The notes under the pieces are model-generated. The model worked only from the letters and a program-made list of their open reading frames with translations, was not told where the DNA came from and did no database searches. From positions 1 through 15,272 of the forward strand of contig CAJABS010000002.1 in assembly GCA_903938075.1 (NCBI GenBank): a stretch of DNA of 15,272 nt. The letters are read 5' to 3'. Source of the stretch: an uncultured Chloroflexota bacterium (GTDB lineage: Bacteria > Chloroflexota > Limnocylindria > Limnocylindrales > Limnocylindraceae). Made by a program: the position numbers and the translations under genes. Positions 7,851 through 14,007 of the stretch are shown piece by piece. Position 1 is the stretch's first letter; each line of letters begins with the position of its first letter.

Positions 7851-8327
7851 ATGGCACGAGGGAACAGCCACGGAGCGCTCGACGACCTTGATCGTCGCCT
7901 CATGGAGGTGCTGCAGGCCGACGGCCGCAAGCCCTTCACAGAAATCGCGGCAGCCTTCGGCGTCCCTGAGTCAACGATCCGCGCCCGATACAAGGGGCTC
8001 GTAGATCGCGGCGCACTCAAGGTGATCGCTGTCGCTGACCCACTCAAAGTCGGCTACCCGCTGATGGCCATGATCGGCGTGCGCTGCACCCCGGCCGCGC
8101 TGCTGAGCACCGCCAAAGAGCTCGAGGCACTCCCTGAGGTGAGCTACTGCGTCGTGGTGGCTGGTGCGTACGACCTTCTGATTGAGGTGGTCTGCGAAGA
8201 CAATGATGCGCTGTTGACATTCCTTACGGAGCGACTGCGCTCCATTGCCGGCGTGCTCGAGACGGAGACATTTGTGTACTTGCGAATCCTGAAGCAGAAC
8301 TATGAATGGGGAACGACCCCGACCTGA
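7851..8327 (+). CDS. Lrp/AsnC-family transcriptional regulator
   Basis: The 158-residue protein has the full-length Lrp/AsnC architecture. The N-terminal helix-turn-helix spans about 10-60 (LDDLDRRLMEVLQADGRKPF, FGVPESTIRARYKGLVDRG). The RAM ligand-binding and oligomerisation domain spans about 68-147, with VVVAGAYDLLIEVVCED matching the conserved GxYDxxx core. Such proteins bind amino acids and form octamers or dimers that control amino acid or nitrogen metabolism; the ligand here cannot be told. A Shine-Dalgarno sequence (AGGGGGTG) lies just before the ATG. The gene is transcribed divergently from resB and converges on the 299-residue secreted protein gene. Confidence 0.95.
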   Translation: MARGNSHGALDDLDRRLMEVLQADGRKPFTEIAAAFGVPESTIRARYKGLVDRGALKVIAVADPLKVGYPLMAMIGVRCTPAALLSTAKELEALPEVSYCVVVAGAYDLLIEVVCEDNDALLTFLTERLRSIAGVLETETFVYLRILKQNYEWGTTPT

Positions 8328-8353
8328 CCGCCTGAGCGGCTCGGCCGGGGTCG
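8314..8353. terminator. Possible bidirectional hairpin terminator between convergent genes
   Basis: CGACCCCG (8314-8321) pairs with CGGGGTCG (8346-8353) around an inner CCGC-CTGA-GCGG stem (8328-8339). An alternative hairpin CCGGG-GTCG-CCCGG lies at 8345-8358. The structure spans the 3' end of the Lrp-family gene. T-runs are absent, so termination is likely but not certain. Confidence 0.45.
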
Positions 8354-8378
8354 CCCGGTTACTCCAGTTGCGCGAGTG

Positions 8379-9278
8379 TTATACGGCGCGGCGCTTTGAC
8401 CAACCAACCAGCGTCGCTGCGCCGATGTAGGCGAGCAGTGCCGCCAAGATGATTGCTGGCAGTGTGGTTGTCCAGCTATTGTCGGCTCCCATGTCACCCT
8501 CCCTGTTCATCGCAAAGAGTGGCATTGCCCCGGCGATTGAGCCGTCTGGCAACAGGCATGGCGCAATGCTTGGGTCGGTGACGTCAACACCTTCCGCACA
8601 TGGCTCGAGTGTGGCGCGGAACTCATCCATCCAGGTGCTGTACATCGTTGCCCAATCGGTATCTCCATCGACACCGTCTTCAAGCACCATTGGGAAGAGT
8701 GAGCCGTCGGGCAGCAGGCACGGCAAGGCCGTGTCGCTGGAGATCGGTGCATTCGGCTCCGTGATCCCTTCTGGGCAGGCGGTTGGCTCACCGGTCACGG
8801 TGCGCCACTCTGGCTCAGGGGTAGCGCCACCGCTGCGACCGGTCAGCGCAACAAGTGCTGCAGGTGCATCGGCTGGGAGTACGTCGCCCTGGTGGCTGTC
8901 AAAAGTTGCTGCGCCGGTGAGTGGATCAACCTGATAGACGAAGCTGTGTCCGTTGATGCAGCCAGCCTCGCAGTCGTTCCACCCGTAGGTGTAGACAACG
9001 ATCCAGATCGCTGCGCTCCCTGCATCACCCTTGACGTCGTAGTACTTCGTGGCGCCGATCAGTGCACCATCGTTGTAGGTGAATTCGTCGAATGGCCCAC
9101 CGGCGGCAAGGACGGCAGCGTGTGCGTCCTCGGGGGTGGCGATTGGCAGCGTGCCGCTATAGCTGCTCACCAAATACGGCACCGCCTCTGGGGCTGGGGA
9201 CTCGTCCGCCGCAACTGCGGGGGCAACGACCGCCAGCAGGAGGGCGAGCGGGAGGAAGAGCTTCAGGAGTGTTCGCAC
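8379..9278 (-). CDS. Secreted membrane-anchored protein of unknown function with duplicated PCLLPDGS motif
   Basis: I do not recognise a family. The 299-residue product starts with a clear signal peptide (about 1-23, cleavage near AVAA) and ends with one hydrophobic segment (about 273-292) followed by SKRR, so the body should face outside, anchored by its C-terminus. Residues 90-133 contain a CEAGC pair and a segment FVYQVDPLTGAATFDSHQGD that resembles PepSY-like 'x-VDxxTG' strands, only weakly. PCLLPDGS occurs twice (186-193 and 240-247), each in a Cys/Pro-rich unit. Six cysteines (103, 107, 168, 187, 227, 241) in pairs suggest disulfides. The start is GTG with a good Shine-Dalgarno sequence (9283-9288). 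A carbonic anhydrase gene lies 83 bases upstream on the same strand, but nothing shows a shared role. Confidence 0.8.
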   Translation of the reverse strand: MRTLLKLFLPLALLLAVVAPAVAADESPAPEAVPYLVSSYSGTLPIATPEDAHAAVLAAGGPFDEFTYNDGALIGATKYYDVKGDAGSAAIWIVVYTYGWNDCEAGCINGHSFVYQVDPLTGAATFDSHQGDVLPADAPAALVALTGRSGGATPEPEWRTVTGEPTACPEGITEPNAPISSDTALPCLLPDGSLFPMVLEDGVDGDTDWATMYSTWMDEFRATLEPCAEGVDVTDPSIAPCLLPDGSIAGAMPLFAMNREGDMGADNSWTTTLPAIILAALLAYIGAATLVGWSKRRAV

Positions 9279-9301
9279 GATTCACCTCTACTTCTTTTGT
9301 G

Positions 9302-9316
9302 TGGGGATTCTCCCCA
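9302..9316. promoter_or_regulatory. Perfect inverted repeat in the leader of the 299-residue protein gene
   Basis: TGGGGA-TTC-TCCCCA is a perfect six-pair inverted repeat. A TACGAT element on the minus strand (9327-9322) would put transcription start at about 9315, so the repeat would cover the start site or form a hairpin at the mRNA 5' end. It may be an operator or a stabilising hairpin. Confidence 0.35.
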
Positions 9317-9321
9317 TCAGT

Positions 9322-9327
9322 ATCGTA
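9322..9327 (-). promoter_or_regulatory. Possible -10 element (TACGAT) for the 299-residue protein gene
   Basis: TACGAT fits the TAnnnT pattern and lies about 44 bases before the GTG start. Unlike the leaderless genes nearby, this gene then has a leader with a Shine-Dalgarno sequence. No -35 box is evident, so the call is tentative. Confidence 0.3.
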
Positions 9328-9361
9328 ACGAGGGATCGGGGCTGGCGGTTCCCGCGGAGGG

Positions 9362-10012
9362 TCAACCCGCCTGGTCGTACGGCTGTGGGAGCCACTCGTT
9401 CCCGGCAAGGGCATGGAGCTCTCCGAGCGAGATATCAAACCAGGCACCGTGCAGGGTGAGGCTGCCAGCGCGCTCCCGCTCGGCAATCCAGGGGAAGGTG
9501 CGGAGATGCTCCAACGACTGCTGCACGCTGAGATGCTCGATGAGTCGCTGGCGCTCCTCAGGGCTGCTCGCTGCCGCAGCGGGGGTGCGCTGATCGAGGG
9601 TCACAAGGTCAGCGACCCATGCGCCAATAAAGTCCGAATCGGTCAGTGGTGATGCGGAATCAATCGCGGCGGCAACGCCACCACAGCGCCCATGCCCCAT
9701 GACAACGATTGAGGTCACGCCGAGTCCATGCACGGCGAACTCAAGGGCTGCGCTCGCGCCGTGGCTCTTGGCGTCAGGGGCGTAAAGGGGGACGAGCGCG
9801 GCGACATTCCGCAGCACAAAGAGTTCTCCAGGGCCAGCATCGAAGATTGTCTCTGGGGCAGAGCGGGAGTCGGAGCAGGCGACGATCATCGTGCGCGGTT
9901 TCTGGCCCTCGCGTGCCAGCTCGTCATATCGCACGCGCTCATCGTTGTAGCGCCCTGCACGGAAGCGCCGGTACCCGGCACTGAGTCGCTCGGAGAGGGG
10001 CTGGCTCATCAT
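9362..10012 (-). CDS. Beta-class carbonic anhydrase
   Basis: This zinc enzyme interconverts carbon dioxide and bicarbonate, in the cytoplasm as judged by the lack of a signal peptide. The 216-residue protein has the full set of beta-class residues: Cys46, Asp48 and Arg50 in CSDSR, and His107 with Cys110 in GHGRCGG. Zinc ligands would be Cys46, His107 and Cys110, with Asp48-Arg50 as the catalytic dyad. The length is normal for the family. The first of two adjacent ATG codons is chosen because TAGAAT ends exactly six bases upstream, implying a leaderless message; there is no Shine-Dalgarno sequence. A tRNA-Pro gene lies upstream on the same strand. Confidence 0.95.
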   Translation of the reverse strand: MMSQPLSERLSAGYRRFRAGRYNDERVRYDELAREGQKPRTMIVACSDSRSAPETIFDAGPGELFVLRNVAALVPLYAPDAKSHGASAALEFAVHGLGVTSIVVMGHGRCGGVAAAIDSASPLTDSDFIGAWVADLVTLDQRTPAAAASSPEERQRLIEHLSVQQSLEHLRTFPWIAERERAGSLTLHGAWFDISLGELHALAGNEWLPQPYDQAG

Positions 10013-10018
10013 GCACTC

Positions 10019-10024
10019 ATTCTA
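10019..10024 (-). promoter_or_regulatory. Leaderless-type -10 element (TAGAAT) for the carbonic anhydrase gene
   Basis: TAGAAT on the minus strand is followed by six bases and then the ATG at 10012. It is the same hexamer and spacing as before the SpoIID-like and hydrolase genes. No clear -35 box is seen. Confidence 0.55.
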
Positions 10025-10070
10025 AACGAGGCCGCTGCGACGATAGATGAGGGTGATTTGAGGGAGAGTT

Positions 10071-10148
<78 letters not shown>

Positions 10149-10156
10149 ACCTGCAC

Positions 10157-10162
10157 ATCCTA
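10157..10162 (-). promoter_or_regulatory. Possible -10 element (TAGGAT) for tRNA-Pro(TGG)
   Basis: TAGGAT on the minus strand ends eight bases before the first base of the tRNA, which would start transcription one or two bases upstream of the mature 5' end. The -35 box is not obvious. It shares a 48-base gap with the start of the divergent LCP gene. Confidence 0.4.
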
Positions 10163-10184
10163 AACGCTCCCCTCAATCGGGTGG

Positions 10185-10190
10185 CATCAT
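10185..10190 (+). promoter_or_regulatory. Weak leaderless-type -10 candidate (CATCAT) for the LCP gene
   Basis: CATCAT ends six bases before the ATG at 10197. It differs from TAnnnT at its first base but sits at the same spacing as the four better examples, and no Shine-Dalgarno sequence is present. Confidence 0.25.
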
Positions 10191-10196
10191 CACCCT

Positions 10197-11780
10197 ATGC
10201 CTGCTGAATCCACGCCCAAAACTGGCTCCCTCCGAGCCGCCGCCGCGTCAGCCGTCGTGCCCGGACTGGGCCAATGGCTCAACGGCCGGCGCCGAGCGGC
10301 ACTCCTCTCCGCCCTCCCGCTGATCGCCGTCATCGTGGTCACCTTCGGCGCGCTCCTCCTCTTTGGCGCTGTACGCACGGCGGCCGCGATTGCCACTCCC
10401 GGACGACTCACCCTCCTCTTTGCACTCCTGCTCCTCTCCATTCCCTGGCGGGTGCTGGTCACGATTGATGCAGCACGCGGAACGCAGCGCACGCGCCGCT
10501 CCGCGGTCCTCTTGGCGCTTGCGCTCCTGATCTCAATCGCGCCGCAAGCCGGAGCGGCGGCAATTGTGTACCGCGCCAAGGTAGCCGCCACTGATGTCTT
10601 CTCTGGCTTCGGCACACCCACCCCTGGTGGTTCGGCTGCGGAGAGCGCGACACCAACACCGCCACCACTCGCTGATCGCTTCACCATGCTGCTCATCGGT
10701 GCCGACACCATGGGGAACCGCAGTTCATTCAATACAGACTCAATGATCATCGTCAGCTGGGATCGCATCGGCGGCTACGTCAGCACCGTCTCTATTCCTC
10801 GGGACCTGGTGAACGTCCCACTCGGCAATGGCGATGTGTTTGGGCCGAAGATCAACTCGCTCTGGTCGTACGCGCTGCGCTACCCGAAGAAGTTCCCTGA
10901 AGGCCCAGCCGTTGCGCTCAGCACTGCACTTGGCACGATGTTCAACGTCAAGATTGATGCCACCGCCGTCGTGGTGATTCCAACCTTCGTCAAGATCATT
11001 GATCAGCTCGGCGGCGTTGACCTGACGATCCGTCGAACCATTCTCGATGTCTCCTATCGAACCAACATGGACGGGGCGCGACTACCCGCCGGAAACTGGC
11101 ATGTGAGCGGTGAGTGTGCGCTCGCCTACGCGCGCATTCGCAAAGCGCCAGGAACCGATGACATGACGCGTGGCCCCCGACAGATTGAGATCCTGCTCGC
11201 CGCCCGCGATGAGTTGGCGCGCAGTGGAAACTTTGTGGGTAATGCGCTCGCGCTCCTAGATGTGATCGGTGATGGAGTGCGCACCGACCTCAACCCAGCA
11301 CTGATTCCGCAGTTGGCCGAGGCTGCCGGATCGTTTGATACGAGCAAGATCGTGCGTGCCGTAATCCAGCCAGGAGACACGATTCTGCGCTATCGACGAA
11401 AGGGCGAGTTCAGCCCATTCGGCTCCGTGGTCTTCTTTGATGCGACGCGCATGTCGCTGCTTGCGGCTCGCCTCTTCCCAACTCCTGGCACACGGCCGTG
11501 GGGTTTCCCAGCAGCGGCGAACGAGCCAAAGCTCGGCGCGGAGGCCACCTTCACCCCTGCGCCACTGGCGAGCGGCGCATCGCCTACGCCGACTGCGACG
11601 CCGACGCCCGCGCTTACCCACCCGTTCCCAACGCTCGCCTCGTGCGACGCACGGCTGCCGCTGCCGCGCTACACCCCAACCCCAGAGCCAACCGCGCCAC
11701 CGGAGAGCGCTTCTCCAAGTCCGTCGATCACACCGACGCCAGATCCAACCCCAACGGAGAGCACTTCCCCCTCCCCCTAG
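10197..11780 (+). CDS. LytR-CpsA-Psr (LCP) family cell-wall glycopolymer transferase
   Basis: LCP proteins attach glycopolymers such as teichoic acid or arabinogalactan to peptidoglycan at the outer face of the membrane. The 527-residue protein begins with a PGLGQWLNGRRR motif (22-33) and three hydrophobic segments (about 35-58, 70-90, 103-125). The LCP domain follows at about 160-345: MLLIGAD, TDSMIIVSWD, SIPRDLVNVP (199-208), KINSLWSYA (218-226), the FVKIIDQLGGVDLTI stretch (264-278), and ALAYARIRK with DDMTRGPRQIEILLA (308-335 overall). Conserved acidic and arginine residues of the family are present in SIPRD and TRGPRQ. The C-terminal tail (about 448-527) is low-complexity Thr/Pro/Ser/Ala and probably an extracellular wall-spanning linker. 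The gene is divergent from tRNA-Pro(TGG). Confidence 0.92.
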   Translation: MPAESTPKTGSLRAAAASAVVPGLGQWLNGRRRAALLSALPLIAVIVVTFGALLLFGAVRTAAAIATPGRLTLLFALLLLSIPWRVLVTIDAARGTQRTRRSAVLLALALLISIAPQAGAAAIVYRAKVAATDVFSGFGTPTPGGSAAESATPTPPPLADRFTMLLIGADTMGNRSSFNTDSMIIVSWDRIGGYVSTVSIPRDLVNVPLGNGDVFGPKINSLWSYALRYPKKFPEGPAVALSTALGTMFNVKIDATAVVVIPTFVKIIDQLGGVDLTIRRTILDVSYRTNMDGARLPAGNWHVSGECALAYARIRKAPGTDDMTRGPRQIEILLAARDELARSGNFVGNALALLDVIGDGVRTDLNPALIPQLAEAAGSFDTSKIVRAVIQPGDTILRYRRKGEFSPFGSVVFFDATRMSLLAARLFPTPGTRPWGFPAAANEPKLGAEATFTPAPLASGASPTPTATPTPALTHPFPTLASCDARLPLPRYTPTPEPTAPPESASPSPSITPTPDPTPTESTSPSP

Positions 11781-11815
11781 CGCGCAACAACGGTGAGCGC
11801 AGCGGGCGTGCCTCC

Positions 11816-11821
11816 TAGAAT
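11816..11821 (+). promoter_or_regulatory. Leaderless-type -10 element (TAGAAT) for the hydrolase gene
   Basis: TAGAAT is followed by six bases and the ATG at 11828, so transcription would begin at the start codon. It lies in the 47-base gap after the LCP gene, so the hydrolase probably has its own promoter despite the close spacing. Confidence 0.55.
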
Positions 11822-11827
11822 CTGCGC

Positions 11828-12709
11828 ATGCCGTCACTGCAGCACAACCTTTTCGGGTGGATCTTGGGGGCCATTGCGGCGCTGAAGCCGCCTCGGGATG
11901 AGGCCCATGCCCGTGCAATGTTCGCGCGGATGCACAGTCAGAAGCCTGCGCTCCCACCGAAGGGAATCCTGAAGACGGTGGACGCCCAGGTCTCACACGC
12001 GCTTGGCTTCCCGGTGTGGACCCTGACCCCAAAGAGCGGGAGTACTGATGTGGAGATGGTGTATCTGCATGGTGGAGCCTACGTGGGCGATGCCTCAGTC
12101 ATTCACTGGAACCTCTGCGCAGAGATCGCTCGTGACAGTGGCGCGACAGTGCTCCTGCCAATCTATCCGCTTGCCCCTGAGGCGACCTGGTCAACATCAT
12201 TTGATGCTCTCCTGAAGTTGGCGCGAGGGAGTGGCGACAGGGCGCCCGTGCTGATGGGAGATTCTGCCGGCGGCGGACTGGCGCTAGCGCTTGCGCAACG
12301 CGTCGCTGCAAGCGGTGGCTTACCTCGTGTCGCACTCATCTCTCCATGGTTAGACGTGACGATGTCCGACCCCGCAACGCCAACCTATGACCGGGTTGAC
12401 CCAATTCTCAGTGCACCATTCCTTGAGGTTGCTGGTCGCTTCTGGGCAGGGAGCGATGACCCTCGCCGCGCTGAAGTGAGTCCGCAGTTCGGTTCACTCC
12501 GTGGGATTCGCGAGGTGTTGCTCTTTAGCGGCTCGCGCGACGTGCTCTACCCGCAAGCGCTCCGTCTCGTAGCAGATGCAAAAGCTGCTGGTGTCACCTG
12601 CGCCGCCCACCTCGAAGAGGGACTTGTGCACGTGTATCCGCTGCTGCCGATCCCTGAGGCGAAGGGGCCTCGCGCGGCGCTTAGCGCGTTTGTTCGAGCT
12701 CACTCCTAA
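11828..12709 (+). CDS. Alpha/beta hydrolase of the hormone-sensitive lipase type (esterase)
   Basis: This 293-residue protein looks like a cytoplasmic carboxylesterase of the HSL group. It carries the oxyanion-hole motif HGGAY (81-85, a variant of HGGGF), the nucleophile motif GDSAGG with Ser146 (144-149), Asp238 in SGSRDVLYPQ, and His268 in GLVHVYPLLP, giving a complete Ser-Asp-His triad. PIYPLAPE (111-118) is also typical. The substrate cannot be told from sequence, though short-chain acyl esters are usual. The first residues contain a mildly hydrophobic stretch but no clear signal peptide. The start is backed by the TAGAAT element. Its 3' end overlaps the convergent rdgB gene by 29 bases. 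Confidence 0.93.
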   Translation: MPSLQHNLFGWILGAIAALKPPRDEAHARAMFARMHSQKPALPPKGILKTVDAQVSHALGFPVWTLTPKSGSTDVEMVYLHGGAYVGDASVIHWNLCAEIARDSGATVLLPIYPLAPEATWSTSFDALLKLARGSGDRAPVLMGDSAGGGLALALAQRVAASGGLPRVALISPWLDVTMSDPATPTYDRVDPILSAPFLEVAGRFWAGSDDPRRAEVSPQFGSLRGIREVLLFSGSRDVLYPQALRLVADAKAAGVTCAAHLEEGLVHVYPLLPIPEAKGPRAALSAFVRAHS

Positions 12710-13289
12710 GCGCTGCTGCGACTAAGACAGCGGCACGGCCACGGTGGCTGAGAGCATCTTTCTCAGCTGGCGCGCGCTCCGCCATCGTTCGGCCATCCAC
12801 CTCAAAGACCGGGTCGTATCCGAATCCGAACTCCCCTCGTGGCGCATCCGTGATCGCGCCAGGGCACTCGCCGCGGAAGGTGCGCGCTGAGCTGCTCGAT
12901 GGATCAATCAGCGCCATGACACACACAAAGCGCGCGCTGCGGTCAGCGACCCCCGCCATCTCGGTGAGGAGCTTCTCGTAGTTCTCGGTATCAGAGGCGT
13001 TCGGCCCGGCGTAGCGGCGTGTGTAGACGCCAGGGGCGCCGTCGAGGGCGGCAACTTCTAGGCCAGAGTCGTCGGCGAGCGTCCACTCGCCCGATGCCCG
13101 CGCATACCAGTGCGCCTTCTGTAGTGCGTTCTCTTCAAATGTCGCGCCGTCCTCTGGTGCCTCGTCAGTGATCCCAACGTCGCGCAGCGTGACTAAGTCA
13201 ATCGGCAGATCGCCGAAAAGACGCTGCAGCTCAATGAGCTTATGCGCGGAGCCGGTAGCAACCAGGAGCCGCCGTCGCGGCACGGTCAC
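12681..13289 (-). CDS. rdgB: Non-canonical purine NTP pyrophosphatase (RdgB/HAM1)
   Basis: RdgB hydrolyses dITP, ITP and XTP to the monophosphates and keeps deaminated purines out of DNA and RNA. The 202-residue protein has LLVATGSAHKLIEL at the N-terminus, LADDSGLEVAALDGAPGVYT with the catalytic aspartates (71-90), FGFGYDPVF (154-162) and SHRGRA (181-186), all diagnostic. The first motif has Ser-Ala-His-Lys where the common form is Asn-x-Gly-Lys. The GTG start overlaps the rph stop (GTGA), so translation is coupled to rph; a second GTG two codons later is possible. The 3' end overlaps the convergent hydrolase gene. Confidence 0.97.
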   Translation of the reverse strand: MTVPRRRLLVATGSAHKLIELQRLFGDLPIDLVTLRDVGITDEAPEDGATFEENALQKAHWYARASGEWTLADDSGLEVAALDGAPGVYTRRYAGPNASDTENYEKLLTEMAGVADRSARFVCVMALIDPSSSSARTFRGECPGAITDAPRGEFGFGYDPVFEVDGRTMAERAPAEKDALSHRGRAAVLVAAALRSELEQTR

Positions 13290-13999
13290 GCGCCGGCGAG
13301 AGTGTCGCGCTGGAACTTGATGAGATCAGCAATACCAGCGTCGGCGAGTTTCAGCATCTCATCGAGAGCGGTGCGATGGAACGGATCCTGTTCCGCTGTT
13401 CCCTGCAGCTCCACATAGTGGCCAGCATCGGTGGCGACCACGTTGAGGTCGACATCGGCACGGCTGTCCTCCTCATACGGGAGGTCGAGAACAGCCTGGC
13501 CGTCAACGATACCGACCGAGACGGCGGCCACGTTGCGCACCAGGTGCGCCTCGAGCTTCTTGGCGCGCATAGCAAGTGCGAGGGCGATCCAGCCGCCAGT
13601 GATGCTTGCGCAGCGGGTGCCACCATCGGCAACGAGCACATCGCAGTCAATGAGAATGGAACGCTCGCCAAGCTTGGTGAGGTCAACGGACTGACGCAGC
13701 GCGCGACCGATCAGGCGCTGAATCTCATGGGTGCGACCACCGAGCTTGCCGCGAACCGCCTCGCGATCGGAGCGGGTGTTGGTGGCGCGCGGGAGCATGC
13801 TGTATTCGGCGGTCACCCAACCGGTCCCCTTACCGCGAAGATGTGGCGGCACGCGCTCCTCGATTGAGGCGGAGCAGATCACCACGGTGTTGCCGATCGA
13901 GATGATGGCGGAACCTTCGGCCCACTTCTGGACACCGAGTTCAATCTTCAGGTCGCGGAGTTGATCTACAGCGCGCCCGTCGGCTCGTACCTTACCCAT
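13286..13999 (-). CDS. rph: Ribonuclease PH
   Basis: RNase PH is a phosphate-dependent 3' to 5' exoribonuclease that trims tRNA precursor 3' ends. The 237-residue protein is collinear with the family: RADGRAVDQLR (5-15), GKGTGWVTAEYSMLPRAT (56-73 region), GGRTHEIQRLIGRALR (87-102, with the phosphate-binding arginine), DCDVLVADGGTR (118-129) and VELQGTAEQDPF (196-207). The ATG at 13999 follows the mazG stop by eight bases with an AGGGGG Shine-Dalgarno sequence. It forms an operon with mazG upstream and rdgB downstream; rph-rdgB adjacency is common in bacteria. The tRNAs in this window encode CCA, so trimming would expose an already complete end. Confidence 0.98.
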   Translation of the reverse strand: MGKVRADGRAVDQLRDLKIELGVQKWAEGSAIISIGNTVVICSASIEERVPPHLRGKGTGWVTAEYSMLPRATNTRSDREAVRGKLGGRTHEIQRLIGRALRQSVDLTKLGERSILIDCDVLVADGGTRCASITGGWIALALAMRAKKLEAHLVRNVAAVSVGIVDGQAVLDLPYEEDSRADVDLNVVATDAGHYVELQGTAEQDPFHRTALDEMLKLADAGIADLIKFQRDTLAGA

Positions 14000-14007
14000 G
14001 GTGCCCC

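Noticed and set aside
8892..9593. Plus-strand open frame of 233 codons
   Set aside because: It is antisense to the secreted protein and carbonic anhydrase genes, both of which have clear motifs or signal peptide and proper start signals.
11540..11777. Possible tandem DNA repeat at the 3' end of the LCP gene
   Set aside because: The repetition reflects a low-complexity Thr/Pro/Ser protein tail; there is no regular DNA repeat unit.
12681..13289. Loss of function in RdgB because Asn-x-Gly-Lys is replaced by Ser-Ala-His-Lys
   Set aside because: The lysine and the catalytic aspartates remain and all other motifs are intact, so this looks like a natural variant rather than an inactive enzyme.
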